A stretch of 64,000 bases of DNA, taken from assembly GCA_035610365.1 (NCBI GenBank), contig CM069432.1, forward strand, positions 236,682,104 to 236,746,103, read 5' to 3'. The stretch's first letter is position 1; each line of letters starts with the position of its first letter. This DNA is from Aquatica leii (Eukaryota > Arthropoda > Insecta > Coleoptera > Lampyridae). The notes under the pieces were generated by a model, which saw only the letters and a list, made by a program, of their open reading frames with translations, was not told the DNA's origin and ran no database searches. Positions 1 to 9,748 of the stretch are shown one piece after another. Both the position numbers and the translations under genes were made by a program.

Positions 1-1137
1 ATTTGTCTTATATAGTTGTGGAAACTGCATTAGAGCATTCCAGTGCTGTAGAGTTGAAATAGGACGAAACAGCTATCCTCTGGTCTCTAATGATGGTTTC
101 TGCAATTATATAAACACAGTTTTGTATTTTTGTAGTACAGTTAAGAATATTAAGCAGTGTATAATTCAAAATTTTTTTTGAAATTTGCGGTTGTAATATT
201 TACTATATAACTAACAACTTTATAGTTTCCTACATGTGGATTAATTCGTACGTTGCTCCGTTTCAACGATATAGTGTTTAGCCTCAGCTTTATTAATTAC
301 ACCAAAGTTTTGTTTATTTTTTTAACGTTTTTTAATAAACTTAAGTATCTTGTATCTAACTGTTATAATTTAAGTATTAAGGTAAGCGGGTCGTTCTCGA
401 TCATATAGGTCGAATAAAAGTAGTCATAAGGAAGGAGCAGTTGGTCGAAACCAGATAAAATTCCGCTGTTTAGCTTTTGTACAATATAAAAATGAAATTA
501 ATATTTTAACATGAGTGAAATACGATAGCAGAGTCATTTTATAGTATACATTTTTATAGCAAATTTAAAAATGCCACCAGGGTGAACCACTGAGCGGCTG
601 CTTCGCCCTTTTGTAGCTCTTTAACAGTAGGAAAACATTCTACTGTACTTCCAGAAAGCCATTGACAGTTCTGTAGTTTTGTATTGATAAATGGTGTGAT
701 TAACATGAGTGAAATACGATGACAGAGCCATCTCATAGTATAACTTTACTATACATGATTAATAGTAAGTAAAGAAGAGCTCCAAAAGAGCAAAACGGTC
801 GTCTAGTAGTTTATTTTGGTGGCATTTTACATTTGCATTGACATTGTTAACTTACAATGTTTATACGTTGTGATTTTACGCGGGTATCTTTCCCATCTCT
901 ATAACCTATTTACTTATCATTATATTTTAATTTATTTATAAAACTCTATTAAGCAAATTGTTAAAAAAAATATCATCAAGAAAGTCCAATCCATAAATGG
1001 TCGAAAACCGGCAAAATAACACTAATCGACTTTTGTATAAATAATTATAATTTTAATAGTATCATATATTGGATAATTAATAATTGTTACCAACATTATC
1101 ATTCAAACATCTTTCAAAAGCATTATAATGAGATTAT
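1..1137. other. Intergenic AT-rich DNA
   Basis: No convincing coding region or known element is visible. The stretch is AT-rich with short spurious ORFs. The only internal structure seen is a pair of 42-bp direct repeats, listed separately. It ends exactly at the target duplication of the Gypsy element that starts at 1138. Confidence 0.6.
507..742 (+). repeat. Pair of 42-bp direct repeats
   Basis: Positions 507-548 and 701-742 are near-identical copies that both begin TAACATGAGTGAAATACGAT and end in CATAGTATA or TATAGTATA. They are 194 bp apart in the same orientation. No element ends or coding potential are attached to them, so they may be the edges of a small insertion or a local duplication. 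Confidence 0.7.
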
Positions 1138-1580
1138 TGAAACGTTCGAGAAATTATTTGCAAATGCAAGAGCCTTCTAGAAGCTGTTATCCATCTTCTA
1201 GAAGATATACCGAAAAATAGGGAACACTCCAGAAGGATTTGCAGATGTGTATTAATACCGAAGAGAGAAATCGTAGGTCAGTTATTGCAGTAATGCGAAT
1301 ACAGCAGTGCTAAGAAGACTATTAGCGCGTGTCGTGTGTGTACATAAATATACCGAGAATAATCTCGTACGTGATTTTAGTGTAAACATTTGTGTGAAGC
1401 TAACCGCGGACTTTATCTTATCTTCCTGTAAGTGATATAAATTAGTTGTAAGTGTTTTTATTAAATATTATTAGATTTCATTAGTTCGGTTAATTTAAAA
1501 GTGTACATATTTCTAGAATAAGTAAAAATATTTTTAGTCGTTTAAATAAATTAGTAGTTTTAATAATAAAATACGCAACA
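1138..1580 (+). repeat. 5' LTR of Gypsy-1
   Basis: 443 bp, bounded by TG and CA. It matches 6008-6450 except for three substitutions (in the CACTCC/CACTCG, AAGACT/AAGATT and TAGTCG/TAGTTG contexts). It is preceded by TTAT, the target duplication. Confidence 0.95.
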
Positions 1581-1600
1581 GTGGCGTCAGTGTGGAGTAT
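1581..1600 (+). other. Putative primer binding site of Gypsy-1
   Basis: The LTR ends ...CAACA and is followed at once by GTGGCGTCAGTGTGGAGTAT. TGGCG-type starts are typical of tRNA primer binding sites in Gypsy elements. Which tRNA is used was not determined. Confidence 0.5.
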
Positions 1601-1923
1601 CGAATAGAACAAACCGTTCGCGATTTTTAGTGTGAATACCATTAAGTTATTTGATATCGCGCCCGTAATAAAAACATTGATTACGTAAATAACTTTTAAG
1701 TTTGCGATACGCGTGTTTATTTATAAAGTATAAAATAGTGTTTATTAAACTTTTAAAACAAGTGCGTGATCGCGATATTAATTAAATTCGTTTCCGCACA
1801 CTAGTGGTTTAATATTAACAAGTGGATCGTTATTAAAATTTTGTGTTATACAAAAACTGCATTTTAAAAAGTAGTGTATTTAAACTTTAAATCAAAATTG
1901 TTCATGAGGTAACTCAAGCAGAC

Positions 1924-2448
1924 ATGTTAAATTTAAGAGAAGAAATTTGCGAAGTTCTGGAAAACGGAAAACAATCTATGAATGAGAAAATAGAAGCAAT
2001 AGAGGACAAATTAGAAGACAGAATGAAACTGCTTGAAGAAAGAATAAACCAAATGAATTACCATGGCGAAGGAAGTGTCACGAGTGAAGATTTAATAATG
2101 GACCGCCGGGATGAAAGCACCCACAAGTTTAAGGTTGTACCGCCAAATGTTGATGGTAAAGTTCCATGGTCAACCTACTACAAGCAGTTTGAAGCCGCAG
2201 CTACAGCTAATGGTTGGAGCAACAAGCAGAAAGCGACGTCTTTAACTGTGTCTTTACGTGGAGAAGCGCTTGGATTTTTACAAACTGTTCCTGACCACGT
2301 GCAAGAAAATTACGAACTCTTAATTTCACGATTAGAAATGAGATATGGAGATGCTCATCTTCAACAAGTCTATCAAGCTCAAATTAAAAGTCGGGTTCAG
2401 AAAGCTGCCGAAAGTCTTCAAGAGTTAAGGCCGACATCGCCAGATTAA
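1924..2448 (+). pseudogene. gag: Gypsy-1 gag, N-terminal part
   Basis: This 174-codon frame opens with ATG at 1924 and is the amino-terminal part of the capsid polyprotein. Residues 10-45 are rich in E, K and L and look like a coiled coil. They are followed by a retrotransposon-gag region (FKVVPPNVDGKVPWSTYYKQ onward) of the type that packs element RNA into particles. The frame stops at 2446-2448, but the protein similarity continues without a break in the frame beginning near 2430, so a one-base indel near 2428 separates the two halves. A long leader (1581-1923) precedes the start and has no other ORF. Confidence 0.85.
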
Positions 2449-3560
2449 CACGGCTTGCGTATCCTACAGCACCAGACACCTTCTTGGAGCAGTTGGCGAT
2501 TCAAACCTTTGTAGACGGCCTTAGAGACAACGAAACGCAGCAGACTCTCCGGTTAGCTCGACCGAAGATATTGGATGACGCTTTGGTGCATGCTTTGGAG
2601 TTTGAAGCAGCAAAACAAGCATCGCAACGAGATGGTCATAGACTTTGCTGTGTTGCAGAAGTACCCGCGCAGACACTGGAAAGCATCGAGGAGATAGCGC
2701 GACGAATACTTCGGAAAAGAGGAGTGACAACTTTGAACTGCGACAAAATAGGCCATGTACGAGGGCATCGTACTAAACCTAAGAAGAGGACAAGAAGAGG
2801 CGAACAAAAGAGACAAAAAGTAATCTCATCTAGTCGGACTACGGAGATTACAATCCAAATGTCATCGCCTAGGGAGCAATTGTATAGCATTTATCTCGAT
2901 GGCAAGATCAATGGGAGAAGCGTCCAGTTACTGGTTGATACGGGAGCGACAAAGACCATCATTCGTCCTGACATGTTATTGGAAAACGAGAAGACATCAC
3001 CAGTAACAGTACGACTTCGAACGGCGACGGGCGACGAAATACCTACTCACGGAAAAGTAAAAGTAACCATTGGTTTGGGAAATGGAGTACTCGACCATCA
3101 AGTACTGGTAGCCGACATCACGGAAGAAGTTATCCTGGGAATGGACGTGATAAAGAAATATGGGTTCCATTTGGATATGAAGAACGATGTCCTCAAGATC
3201 GACAATGAAGAAATTCCTTTTCATTCGTCAGAGAAGGCAGCCGTGCGAGTCTTATTGAGTGAAGACGTGATTCTGCCTGCAAGGACGGAAAGTGTGGTGA
3301 TGGCACGCCTGGATAGAAATCTCCGGGAAGGCTACATACGCGCGATTGAACCAATGGAGGGCGGCTTAGTTGAAAAGGGACTACTCATTGGCAGAACTTT
3401 AGTAGGAGTAAAGAACACGATGCCAGTAAGGATCTTAAACATCAACTCAGATCCTGTAACGTTGAAAAAGAAGACCGTGGTAGGCCAATGCACGACAGTA
3501 TCACAAATTGTGAGATGCGTGAAGTCGAACGAAGATACGTCGCCGAAGAAGTGTCCATAA
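2430..3560 (+). pseudogene. Gypsy-1 gag C-terminus and aspartic protease
   Basis: The frame from 2484 (358 codons) continues gag and then protease. A single degraded zinc-knuckle remnant (NCDKIGHVRGHR) lies near residues 85-96, with the expected cysteines missing. A basic linker follows (KKRTRRGEQKRQK). The retropepsin core is clear: the active-site motif VDTGATKTII covers residues 151-160 with D152, and the second hydrophobic motif ILGMD is at 217-221. Protease normally cuts the element polyproteins. The frame ends in TAA at 3558-3560; the reverse transcriptase follows in the same frame only two codons later, so this stop probably breaks a former gag-pol polyprotein. Confidence 0.85.
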
Positions 3561-3566
3561 CATCTA

Positions 3567-4480
3567 TTGGACATTCTTACCACCAAATGCCAAAACCTCA
3601 GCCAAGACCAGCTGGCTAAAGTTAAAGTGTTGATCCAAGAGTACCAAGATGTGTTCGCGCTGGAGAGTGGCTCCAAAGGAAGAACTAACGTGGTGAAACA
3701 TAAAATTAATACCGGAAACGCTCGGCCGATACGACAACATCCACGCAGACTTCCTTTGGCAAAAAGAGAAGAAGCCGAACAAACGGTTACGGATATGGAG
3801 AGAGAAGGCGTGATTGAACCTTCAAGTAGCCCATGGGCATCCCCAGTGGTACTCGTAAAGAAGAAGAATGGATCAACGAGGTTTTGCGTAGACTACAGGC
3901 AGCTAAACGACGTGACCAAAAAGGACAGCTACCCTTTACCCAGAATTGACGGTACGCTAGACACCCTGTCAGGATCCCAGTGGTTTTATACGTTAGATTT
4001 AAAGAGTGGATACTGGCAGGTAGAATTAGAACCCAAGGATCGTAAAAAAACTGCTTTTACGATAGGAACTGGTTTGTGGCAGTTCACTGTAATGCCCTTC
4101 GGCCTGTGTAACGCTCCTGCAACGTTCGAGCGTTTGATGGAGACCATCTTGCGCGGATTGTCTTGGAAAGCGTGCTTGGTTTACCTGGACGACGTGATCG
4201 TGGTTGGAAGGTCGTTTGAAGAACACTTGAACAACTTGAAGAAAGTGTTCCAGCGATTACGTGGGGCTAACCTCAAACTGAGCCCAAAGAAGTGCTACGT
4301 ATTTAAGAAGGAAGTGCAATACCTTGGCCACGTCGTATCTAGAGATGGAGTAAGGGCTGACCTAGACAAAATCCGAGCAGTGCACAGTCTGCGCATCAAG
4401 AGATGGTCCAACGAGAAAGCGCAAAGCAACCATGGAGCAATAGAACGTAGGAAGCCCTTTAGAAAGAGTAGCGATTGACA
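3567..4480 (+). pseudogene. Gypsy-1 reverse transcriptase, truncated before RNase H
   Basis: A 303-codon frame with a complete-looking Gypsy reverse transcriptase core. Visible blocks are FCVDYRQLNDVT, YTLDLKSGYWQVEL, MPFGLCNAPATFERL and the catalytic YLDD at residues 206-209, followed by KKCYVFKKEVQYLGHVVS. The enzyme would copy element RNA into DNA. After about residue 275 the sequence leaves the family and runs into an out-of-frame piece of integrase. The connection, tether and RNase H regions and the integrase zinc finger are absent, which is a deletion of roughly a kilobase compared with normal Gypsy pol. This copy could not replicate with its own enzymes. Confidence 0.9.
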
Positions 4481-5205
4481 TCGTAGGGCCGTTCCCAGAA
4501 TCCGATTCGGGAAATAAATACATCCTGGTGGCGATGCATTATTTCACGAAATGGACGGAAGCTTACGCTATACCCAATCAGGAAGCAGCTACAGTCGCAG
4601 ACGTATTAGTAAAGGAGTTTTTCTGCCGGTTTGGAGTTCCGTTGGAATTACACTCCGATCAAGGCCGCAATTTTGAATCTGGGCTGTTTCAAGAAGTTTG
4701 CCGATTGTTAGAAATTAAGAAAACTAGGACAACGCCTCTCCATCCTCAATCTGATGGCATGGTTGAACGGATGAATCAAACAATGGGCAAGTACTTAGCC
4801 AAGGTAGTGTTCAAACACTAAAGAGACTGAGATCAGTACTTGCACCTGTTCTTTATGGCATACCGATCATCCGTTCACGAAAGCACAGGCCAAACACCAT
4901 CCTGTGTAATGCTCGGTCTTGAAATACGATTGCCATGCGACCTTCAATTTGGACGAAGACCGGAAGAAGAAGTTGCTGGAGAAGATTACGTCAGCAAGCT
5001 GGCCAAGAGGCTAGACGAAGTACATGAAGAGGCCCGTAAAAACACACAAATTGCCAGCGACAGGATGAAAACAAGATATGACGTCAAGGCGCAAAATGGT
5101 GGGTTTCAACCTGGCGATATGGCCTGGTTGTATAATCCTCAAAGGAGACGTGGTTTGTCGCCGAAGCTGCAAAGGCAATGGGAGGGCCCTTATGAAGTCG
5201 TGTAG
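4455..5205 (+). pseudogene. Gypsy-1 integrase core and C-terminal domain
   Basis: Integrase inserts element DNA into the host genome. The catalytic core starts at about 4465 with VAIDIVGPFPESDSGNKY (first Asp), then HSDQGRNFES (second Asp, near 4650), and HPQSDGMVERMNQTM near 4742 (Glu). Two stops, at 4819-4821 and 4831-4833, interrupt the helix after the Glu. The similarity goes on in the same frame through FFMAYRSSVHESTGQTP, PGDMAWLYNPQRRRGLSPKL and WEGPYEVV, the small C-terminal domain. A third stop (TAG, 5203-5205) falls inside that domain. The amino-terminal HHCC zinc finger is missing because of the upstream deletion. Confidence 0.88.
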
Positions 5206-5985
5206 CGTATGAACGACGTCATATACCGCATCCGAAAACCGCCCAGAGGCAAGCCAAAAGTGATTCACGTCGAGCGTCTAGCCCCGTTTGCTGGCGATAA
5301 CCACAATATGCAAGTACAGGTCCGAACCAGAATAATAAGTAGCAGAACCAGGAATCCAATCGAAGAAATGGAGTTCGAGAAGTTTATGAGCTTATACGGA
5401 GGTTCTGGAAAAGCTAGGTTCGGAGTTACCACCGAGGAACAACAAGACCTGTTCCAGACACAAAAAGATTACGCCATCGCACATTGCGTGAGCGAGGATC
5501 TCGACATGTCCAAAGTGGTTGCAGTCGTGTTTAAAAAGAAGTTTAGGCAGCTAGATGAATTACGAAGACAGCAACCGGCAGTCGGAAAAGTTTTAGGACT
5601 ACGTGGTGACGGACGCTTCGTTTTCTATCTGGTCACCAAGAAATACTCACGTGTCAAACAGTTATACAAAGATCTGCGGCGAACATTATGGAGTCTCAAG
5701 AGAGAAATGGAGTTCCATCATGTTAAGAAATTGGCAGTACCCAAGCTTGGTTGTGGCTTAGATCAACTGAATTGGAGGACAGTTCGAAACATGTTGGAGG
5801 TCGTCTTCCGAGGAACAGGCATTCAAGTGTTGGTCTGTAGTTACCAACCAAGGAGAATATTGGGTCAGGAAAAGTCCATTCACCGTTACTTTTACGGTCA
5901 AGGAAGTTGCCGAAATGGAGGAAGCTGCCGCTATCGCCACGATCCTTTTTACCGGTGTCGCATCCAGTATCCTGTTCTGGGATAG
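5206..5985 (+). pseudogene. Gypsy-1 pol extension: TARG1/OARD1-like macro domain plus CCCH-like zinc finger
   Basis: This stretch is in frame with the integrase above it. Residues 1-30 of the 258-codon segment finish the integrase tail (YRIRKPPRGKPKVIHVERLAPF). Residues about 83-211 resemble the macro domain of the TARG1/OARD1 group, enzymes that remove ADP-ribose from protein acidic residues. Matching blocks are AIAHCVSED (89-97), AVVFKKKF (105-112), RFVFYLVTKK (136-145) and VPKLGCGLDQLNW (177-189), which keeps the Lys and the Asp expected for catalysis. The usual glycine-rich loop after SED reads MSKVVA here and may be damaged. Residues 225-244 resemble a CCCH finger (C234, C240, H244) but have His at the first position. 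The family call rests on motif order and spacing. The function in the element is inference: countering host ADP-ribosylation is one possibility. Confidence 0.8.
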
Positions 5986-5992
5986 AACAGTC

Positions 5993-6007
5993 CTAAGAAG
6001 GGGACAG
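5993..6007 (+). other. Polypurine tract of Gypsy-1
   Basis: The run AAGAAGGGGACAG lies immediately before the 3' LTR at 6008. Such purine runs prime plus-strand DNA synthesis in LTR elements. Confidence 0.7.
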
Positions 6008-6450
6008 TGAAACGTTCGAGAAATTATTTGCAAATGCAAGAGCCTTCTAGAAGCTGTTATCCATCTTCTAGAAGATATACCGAAAAATAGGGAACACTCG
6101 AGAAGGATTTGCAGATGTGTATTAATACCGAAGAGAGAAATCGTAGGTCAGTTATTGCAGTAATGCGAATACAGCAGTGCTAAGAAGATTATTAGCGCGT
6201 GTCGTGTGTGTACATAAATATACCGAGAATAATCTCGTACGTGATTTTAGTGTAAACATTTGTGTGAAGCTAACCGCGGACTTTATCTTATCTTCCTGTA
6301 AGTGATATAAATTAGTTGTAAGTGTTTTTATTAAATATTATTAGATTTCATTAGTTCGGTTAATTTAAAAGTGTACATATTTCTAGAATAAGTAAAAATA
6401 TTTTTAGTTGTTTAAATAAATTAGTAGTTTTAATAATAAAATACGCAACA
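6008..6450 (+). repeat. 3' LTR of Gypsy-1
   Basis: 443 bp, 440 identical to 1138-1580. It is followed by TTAT (6451-6454), which matches the four bases before the 5' LTR. Confidence 0.95.
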
Positions 6451-7578
6451 TTATATTAAATGATTTGATAAAGAATTACAATTAAACTTAAAAATATATT
6501 GTATAACGCTTTGTACGTGTATTTTCCAGTTAGTTTAGAAAATAAAATGCAAAAACAGCATTAGAATAAATACAATAGATTTATAACTTAACTTATATTT
6601 TTATTTTTTGACACACTTTTTTTTATTAATTTACAAAACAACATCAATATAACAGCATAGAAATAGTATCATAAAGTAACCTAAATATTGTGGTCGCAGG
6701 TGAATACCTTTGGTTTAACTCAGATTTATTACCATGTCTCGACAAGCAAAAGCGTCTTTTTGCTGAAATGCATCCTGCATCGTCTTCTGTTGAGTCTAAT
6801 TCAGATACATATCTTTTTTCCGAGTCCGAGCTTGGTTTTATTGATATATATTGTAAAGTTTTCCAACTTTTGTCTTACGTTACTTGTAAGTGTGCGTTAG
6901 AGCATGTATTAGTGAATGCTTATATATTTTGTTTTTAGTTTTATAATATGCATTTTTATGTATACTATAATAGAACTAACTTAAAAATTTTGTGTATTAT
7001 AACGTAAGAAAAGCACATATAAAATTATAAAAAATTACATACTAACTGATTTAATGTATTTTAAATTCCGTGTCATATTTCAAATACAAATTATAAACAC
7101 TATTTAAAAAAGAGCAGATTTTTTAGCCGAGCTTATTTAAATCGTTTCTTATAGACTTTGTAAAAGAATTTTTTGCATTAAATTAACGTAGCGCAATATT
7201 ATACGTAATTAAGAAAGCGAAAACATACTTTCTTATAGATTTAAAGTCAGGTATAATTTGCAACGATTATAATAATACATAATTTTGTAATCTAAAATAA
7301 ATTATATGTTCAACTAAGTTTTAAGATTATGGTAAGATAATTAATAATAGCATCAATTTATAATTATTATTATAACAATATCAAAAACAGAGCTTTTACC
7401 TTTTTTCACAAGCAACCCTTTCTAATTACAAAATTAATAAGCAATTTTAACATTAGATAATAGATAACTTATTAGAGTTATTTAATAAATAATGGATTAA
7501 AGATGGTTTTTACTTTGATATCCTTTGATACAGACGTTTCAAACAAAAATTGTAATTTTCTAGCAAACTAATAATATG
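6451..7578. other. AT-rich DNA with one exon-like stretch
   Basis: Apart from the possible exon at 6700-6885, this region is AT-rich and without recognisable coding sequence or element ends. Confidence 0.6.
6700..6885 (+). CDS. Possible internal exon of an unrecognised protein
   Basis: An open stretch of 186 bp sits between a possible acceptor (TGGTCGCAG ending at 6699) and a strong-looking donor (GTAAGT at 6886). It reads through EYLWFNSDLLPCLDKQKRLF, then an acidic serine-rich part, then GFIDIYCKVFQLLSY. Its length is a multiple of three and both borders are phase 1, as for a cassette exon. Base composition is less AT-rich than its surroundings. No pyrimidine tract is obvious at the acceptor and no partner exon was found nearby. 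I do not recognise the protein family. It could also be a chance ORF. Confidence 0.3.
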
Positions 7579-7761
7579 TTTTTTTTAAATTTTATTTAAA
7601 GAAAAGGAATAGCCATAACCGCGAGGTCATTGACTTTATAACTAACGAAATTTAATTATTTATGTAAAAACTATAACTATAGGTACTATAATAAACTTAA
7701 CAGGTGTGTTTCTTTTTTATTGTTTAGTTGATAAGTTTGATTAGTATCGCTATACTTAGTA
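7579..7761 (-). pseudogene. 3' end of the Jockey-type LINE
   Basis: The minus strand gives the last 25 or so codons (KYSDTNQTYQL... to a TAG at 7688-7686), then about 100 bp of 3' UTR and an A-rich tail that appears as a T run at 7579-7586. It joins in frame to the segment at 14010 that ends NHIINEC, if the 7762-14009 transposon and one TA are left out. Confidence 0.8.
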
Positions 7762-7762
7762 A

Positions 7763-8040
7763 CAGCCATAGTCATTGGAAATGTCCCTAAAATGAGCAAT
7801 ACCGCACGTTCAGTCACATTCTAATAGTATTAATCGTATTTATACCTGTAAATATATCCTAAGGTTATGGTTTTTTCTTTGTCGTATAAATACAAAAAGG
7901 TGATTACCATTACTTAATTTTGTATGTATTTCTCAAATCATACGAAAAGGCTTTTAAATATTACTCTCAATAAAACGTTTTATAAAACCAAAATTTTCTT
8001 TATATTTTTTGTGCGAATTAAAAAACAAACACTTTTTTCT
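7763..8040 (+). repeat. Left inverted repeat of the Tc1-like element
   Basis: 278 bp that pair, with several indels, with the reverse complement of 13767-14009. The best-kept blocks are the first 30 bases and the stretch around GTGATTACCATTACTTAATT near 7900. Confidence 0.85.
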
Positions 8041-8199
8041 AATATTGAGTAACAATTCATTAACATATTTTTAATAAACATAGGACATACTATAACGTTA
8101 AAGTAATCCATTCTTAAAGTGGAATATATAGATATAAAATTGAATTATTTGACACAAAGTCTTTTCCACAAAATATTATATTTTAATTTATTTTATCTT

Positions 8200-8234
8200 A
8201 AACATGTTTCGACATTATAAAATGTCAGCGTCAG
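8200..8234 (-). ncRNA. Hammerhead-like motif, left arm, altered core
   Basis: The mirror copy of 11088-11122. On the minus strand the first box reads CTGACGC instead of CTGACGA, while the stem II hairpin and GAAAC are unchanged. The A in that box is part of the conserved hammerhead core, so this copy is expected to be inactive if the motif is a ribozyme. Confidence 0.45.
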
Positions 8235-8406
8235 TAATTCTACAAATAGTAAAAACATTAAAAATATAGCTAACAAATTATAAAAGAGCATACCTATTAA
8301 TATTATTAAATTGACAAATGTCAAAAATAACAAAAATGAAACTATTAATAAACAAACAGCCAGAAATGATAAAAATAAATTTAAATATAAAAATTGAAAA
8401 GTAAAG

Positions 8407-9748
8407 TTAGAATTTAGGATTAAGAAGAGGAGAAGTGCTTATATCGAGAATTTCATTGAGACACGTAGAAGAATTATCATTAGAAAGACGATGAATTTCT
8501 AAAATTTCAAGATTGTTGAGATAATGGCCTTTATTACAAAAATGAAGAAATTTAATATTAAGATTAGGAGAAAAAGAATGACTAGTAGACAAAATGTGAT
8601 TAGCAAAGGCAGAACAGGTATTAGAGATATCAGTATTTAAATTTCTATTAATAAAATAAATATGTTCTTTAATTCTAACTTTGAACTTTCTTCCAGTTTG
8701 GCCGACATAAAAAGAATTACAAGAAGAACACGAAATTTTGTAAACACCAGATTTATCTAATGAAGAAATAGGATCTTTATTATTAGCAATATAAGATTTT
8801 AAATTATTATTTGTAGAAAATGAAATAGAAACGTTAAATTGTTTAAACAAATGTTTAAGGAAAAGACAAGAAGGACTGAAATAAGGAATAGAACGGTAAA
8901 TATCATTACTACAGGATTTATTGTATACCAAATTTTTAAATAAATGGCGAAAACGAGTTCTATAAATAACAGTGTTTAAAATTTGAATAGGATAACCATT
9001 ATTATATGCAAGTTGTTTAATAATGTTCAATTCTTTATTAAAACTAGTTATAGAAAGAGGAATAGAATAAAGACGATTAATTAAAGAACGAAAAGAAGCA
9101 ATTTTATGATTATACGGATGATTAGAGTGAAAAGGAATTAAGCAATCCGTATAAGCAGGTTTACGATATATTTCAAAATTAAATTTTTCATTATTACGTG
9201 AAATAAGTAGATCTAAATAAGGAAGAGAATTATTGTTTTCAATTTCGTAAGTAAATTTTATTTTGGGATGAAGTGAATTAATGAAATCGTTAAATTTACT
9301 TAGATCGTCTAAAGAACCATTAAAAAGAACAATACAGTCATCTACATATCTAAACCAAAAAGTAATCATGCTAGAAAAAGAACAATTAGAAAAAATTGTA
9401 TTTTCAATATTATTCATAAATATTTCAGCAGCAAGGGGAGAAATGTTTGAGCCCATAGCTAAACCTGATAATTGAGAATAATAATTGTTATTAAATTTGA
9501 AAAAATTTTGCTTGAACACTAAGTCAAGAAGAGAACAAACATCTAAGATTTGGTAAGTGTTTAAAGAACCGTTAGAAAATAGTAGATTACGAATGAGAGA
9601 TACACATTCTTCAGGAGGAATAGAAGGAAAAAGATTAACAACATCAAAAGAAACAAGATAACATGAAGAAGGAAAGGCAATATTTTTAATCTTAGAAGTC
9701 AAATCATAAGAATTTAGAATAGCATATTGATTAGTAAAGTTAGAATAA
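8407..9748 (-). CDS. Penelope reverse transcriptase with GIY-YIG endonuclease, left arm
   Basis: An open frame on the minus strand (431 codons from the first Met at 9702, open upstream to the junction near 9748). Penelope-type RT blocks are LVSFDVVNLFPSIPPEE (motif A Asp), GLAMGSNISPLAAEIF (motif B), RYVDD at residues 118-122 (motif C), and SLPYLDLLISR. The C-terminus has a GIY-YIG nuclease: GVYKIS at 319-324, then YVGQTGR and RIKEH, with paired cysteines CSSC at 325-328. The RT copies element RNA and the nuclease nicks target DNA. The amino-terminal part of the family protein is missing, so this is 5' truncated. No internal stop is present. Confidence 0.92.

Larger units (their letters stand above)
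1138..6450 (+). mobile_element. Gypsy-1: Ty3/Gypsy LTR retrotransposon carrying a macro domain
   Basis: A full-length element of 5313 bp. It has 443-bp LTRs (TGAAAC...CAACA), a 4-bp target duplication TTAT (1134-1137 and 6451-6454), a purine tract before the 3' LTR, and the Gypsy order gag, protease, reverse transcriptase, integrase. The LTRs differ at only 3 of 443 positions, which points to recent insertion. The coding body is nevertheless defective: a frameshift in gag near 2428, an in-frame TAA at 3558-3560, a large deletion that removes RNase H and the start of integrase near 4385-4455, and stops at 4819, 4831 and 5203. Downstream of integrase the same frame encodes a macro domain and a CCCH-like zinc finger, which are not normal Gypsy components. 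Confidence 0.95.
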
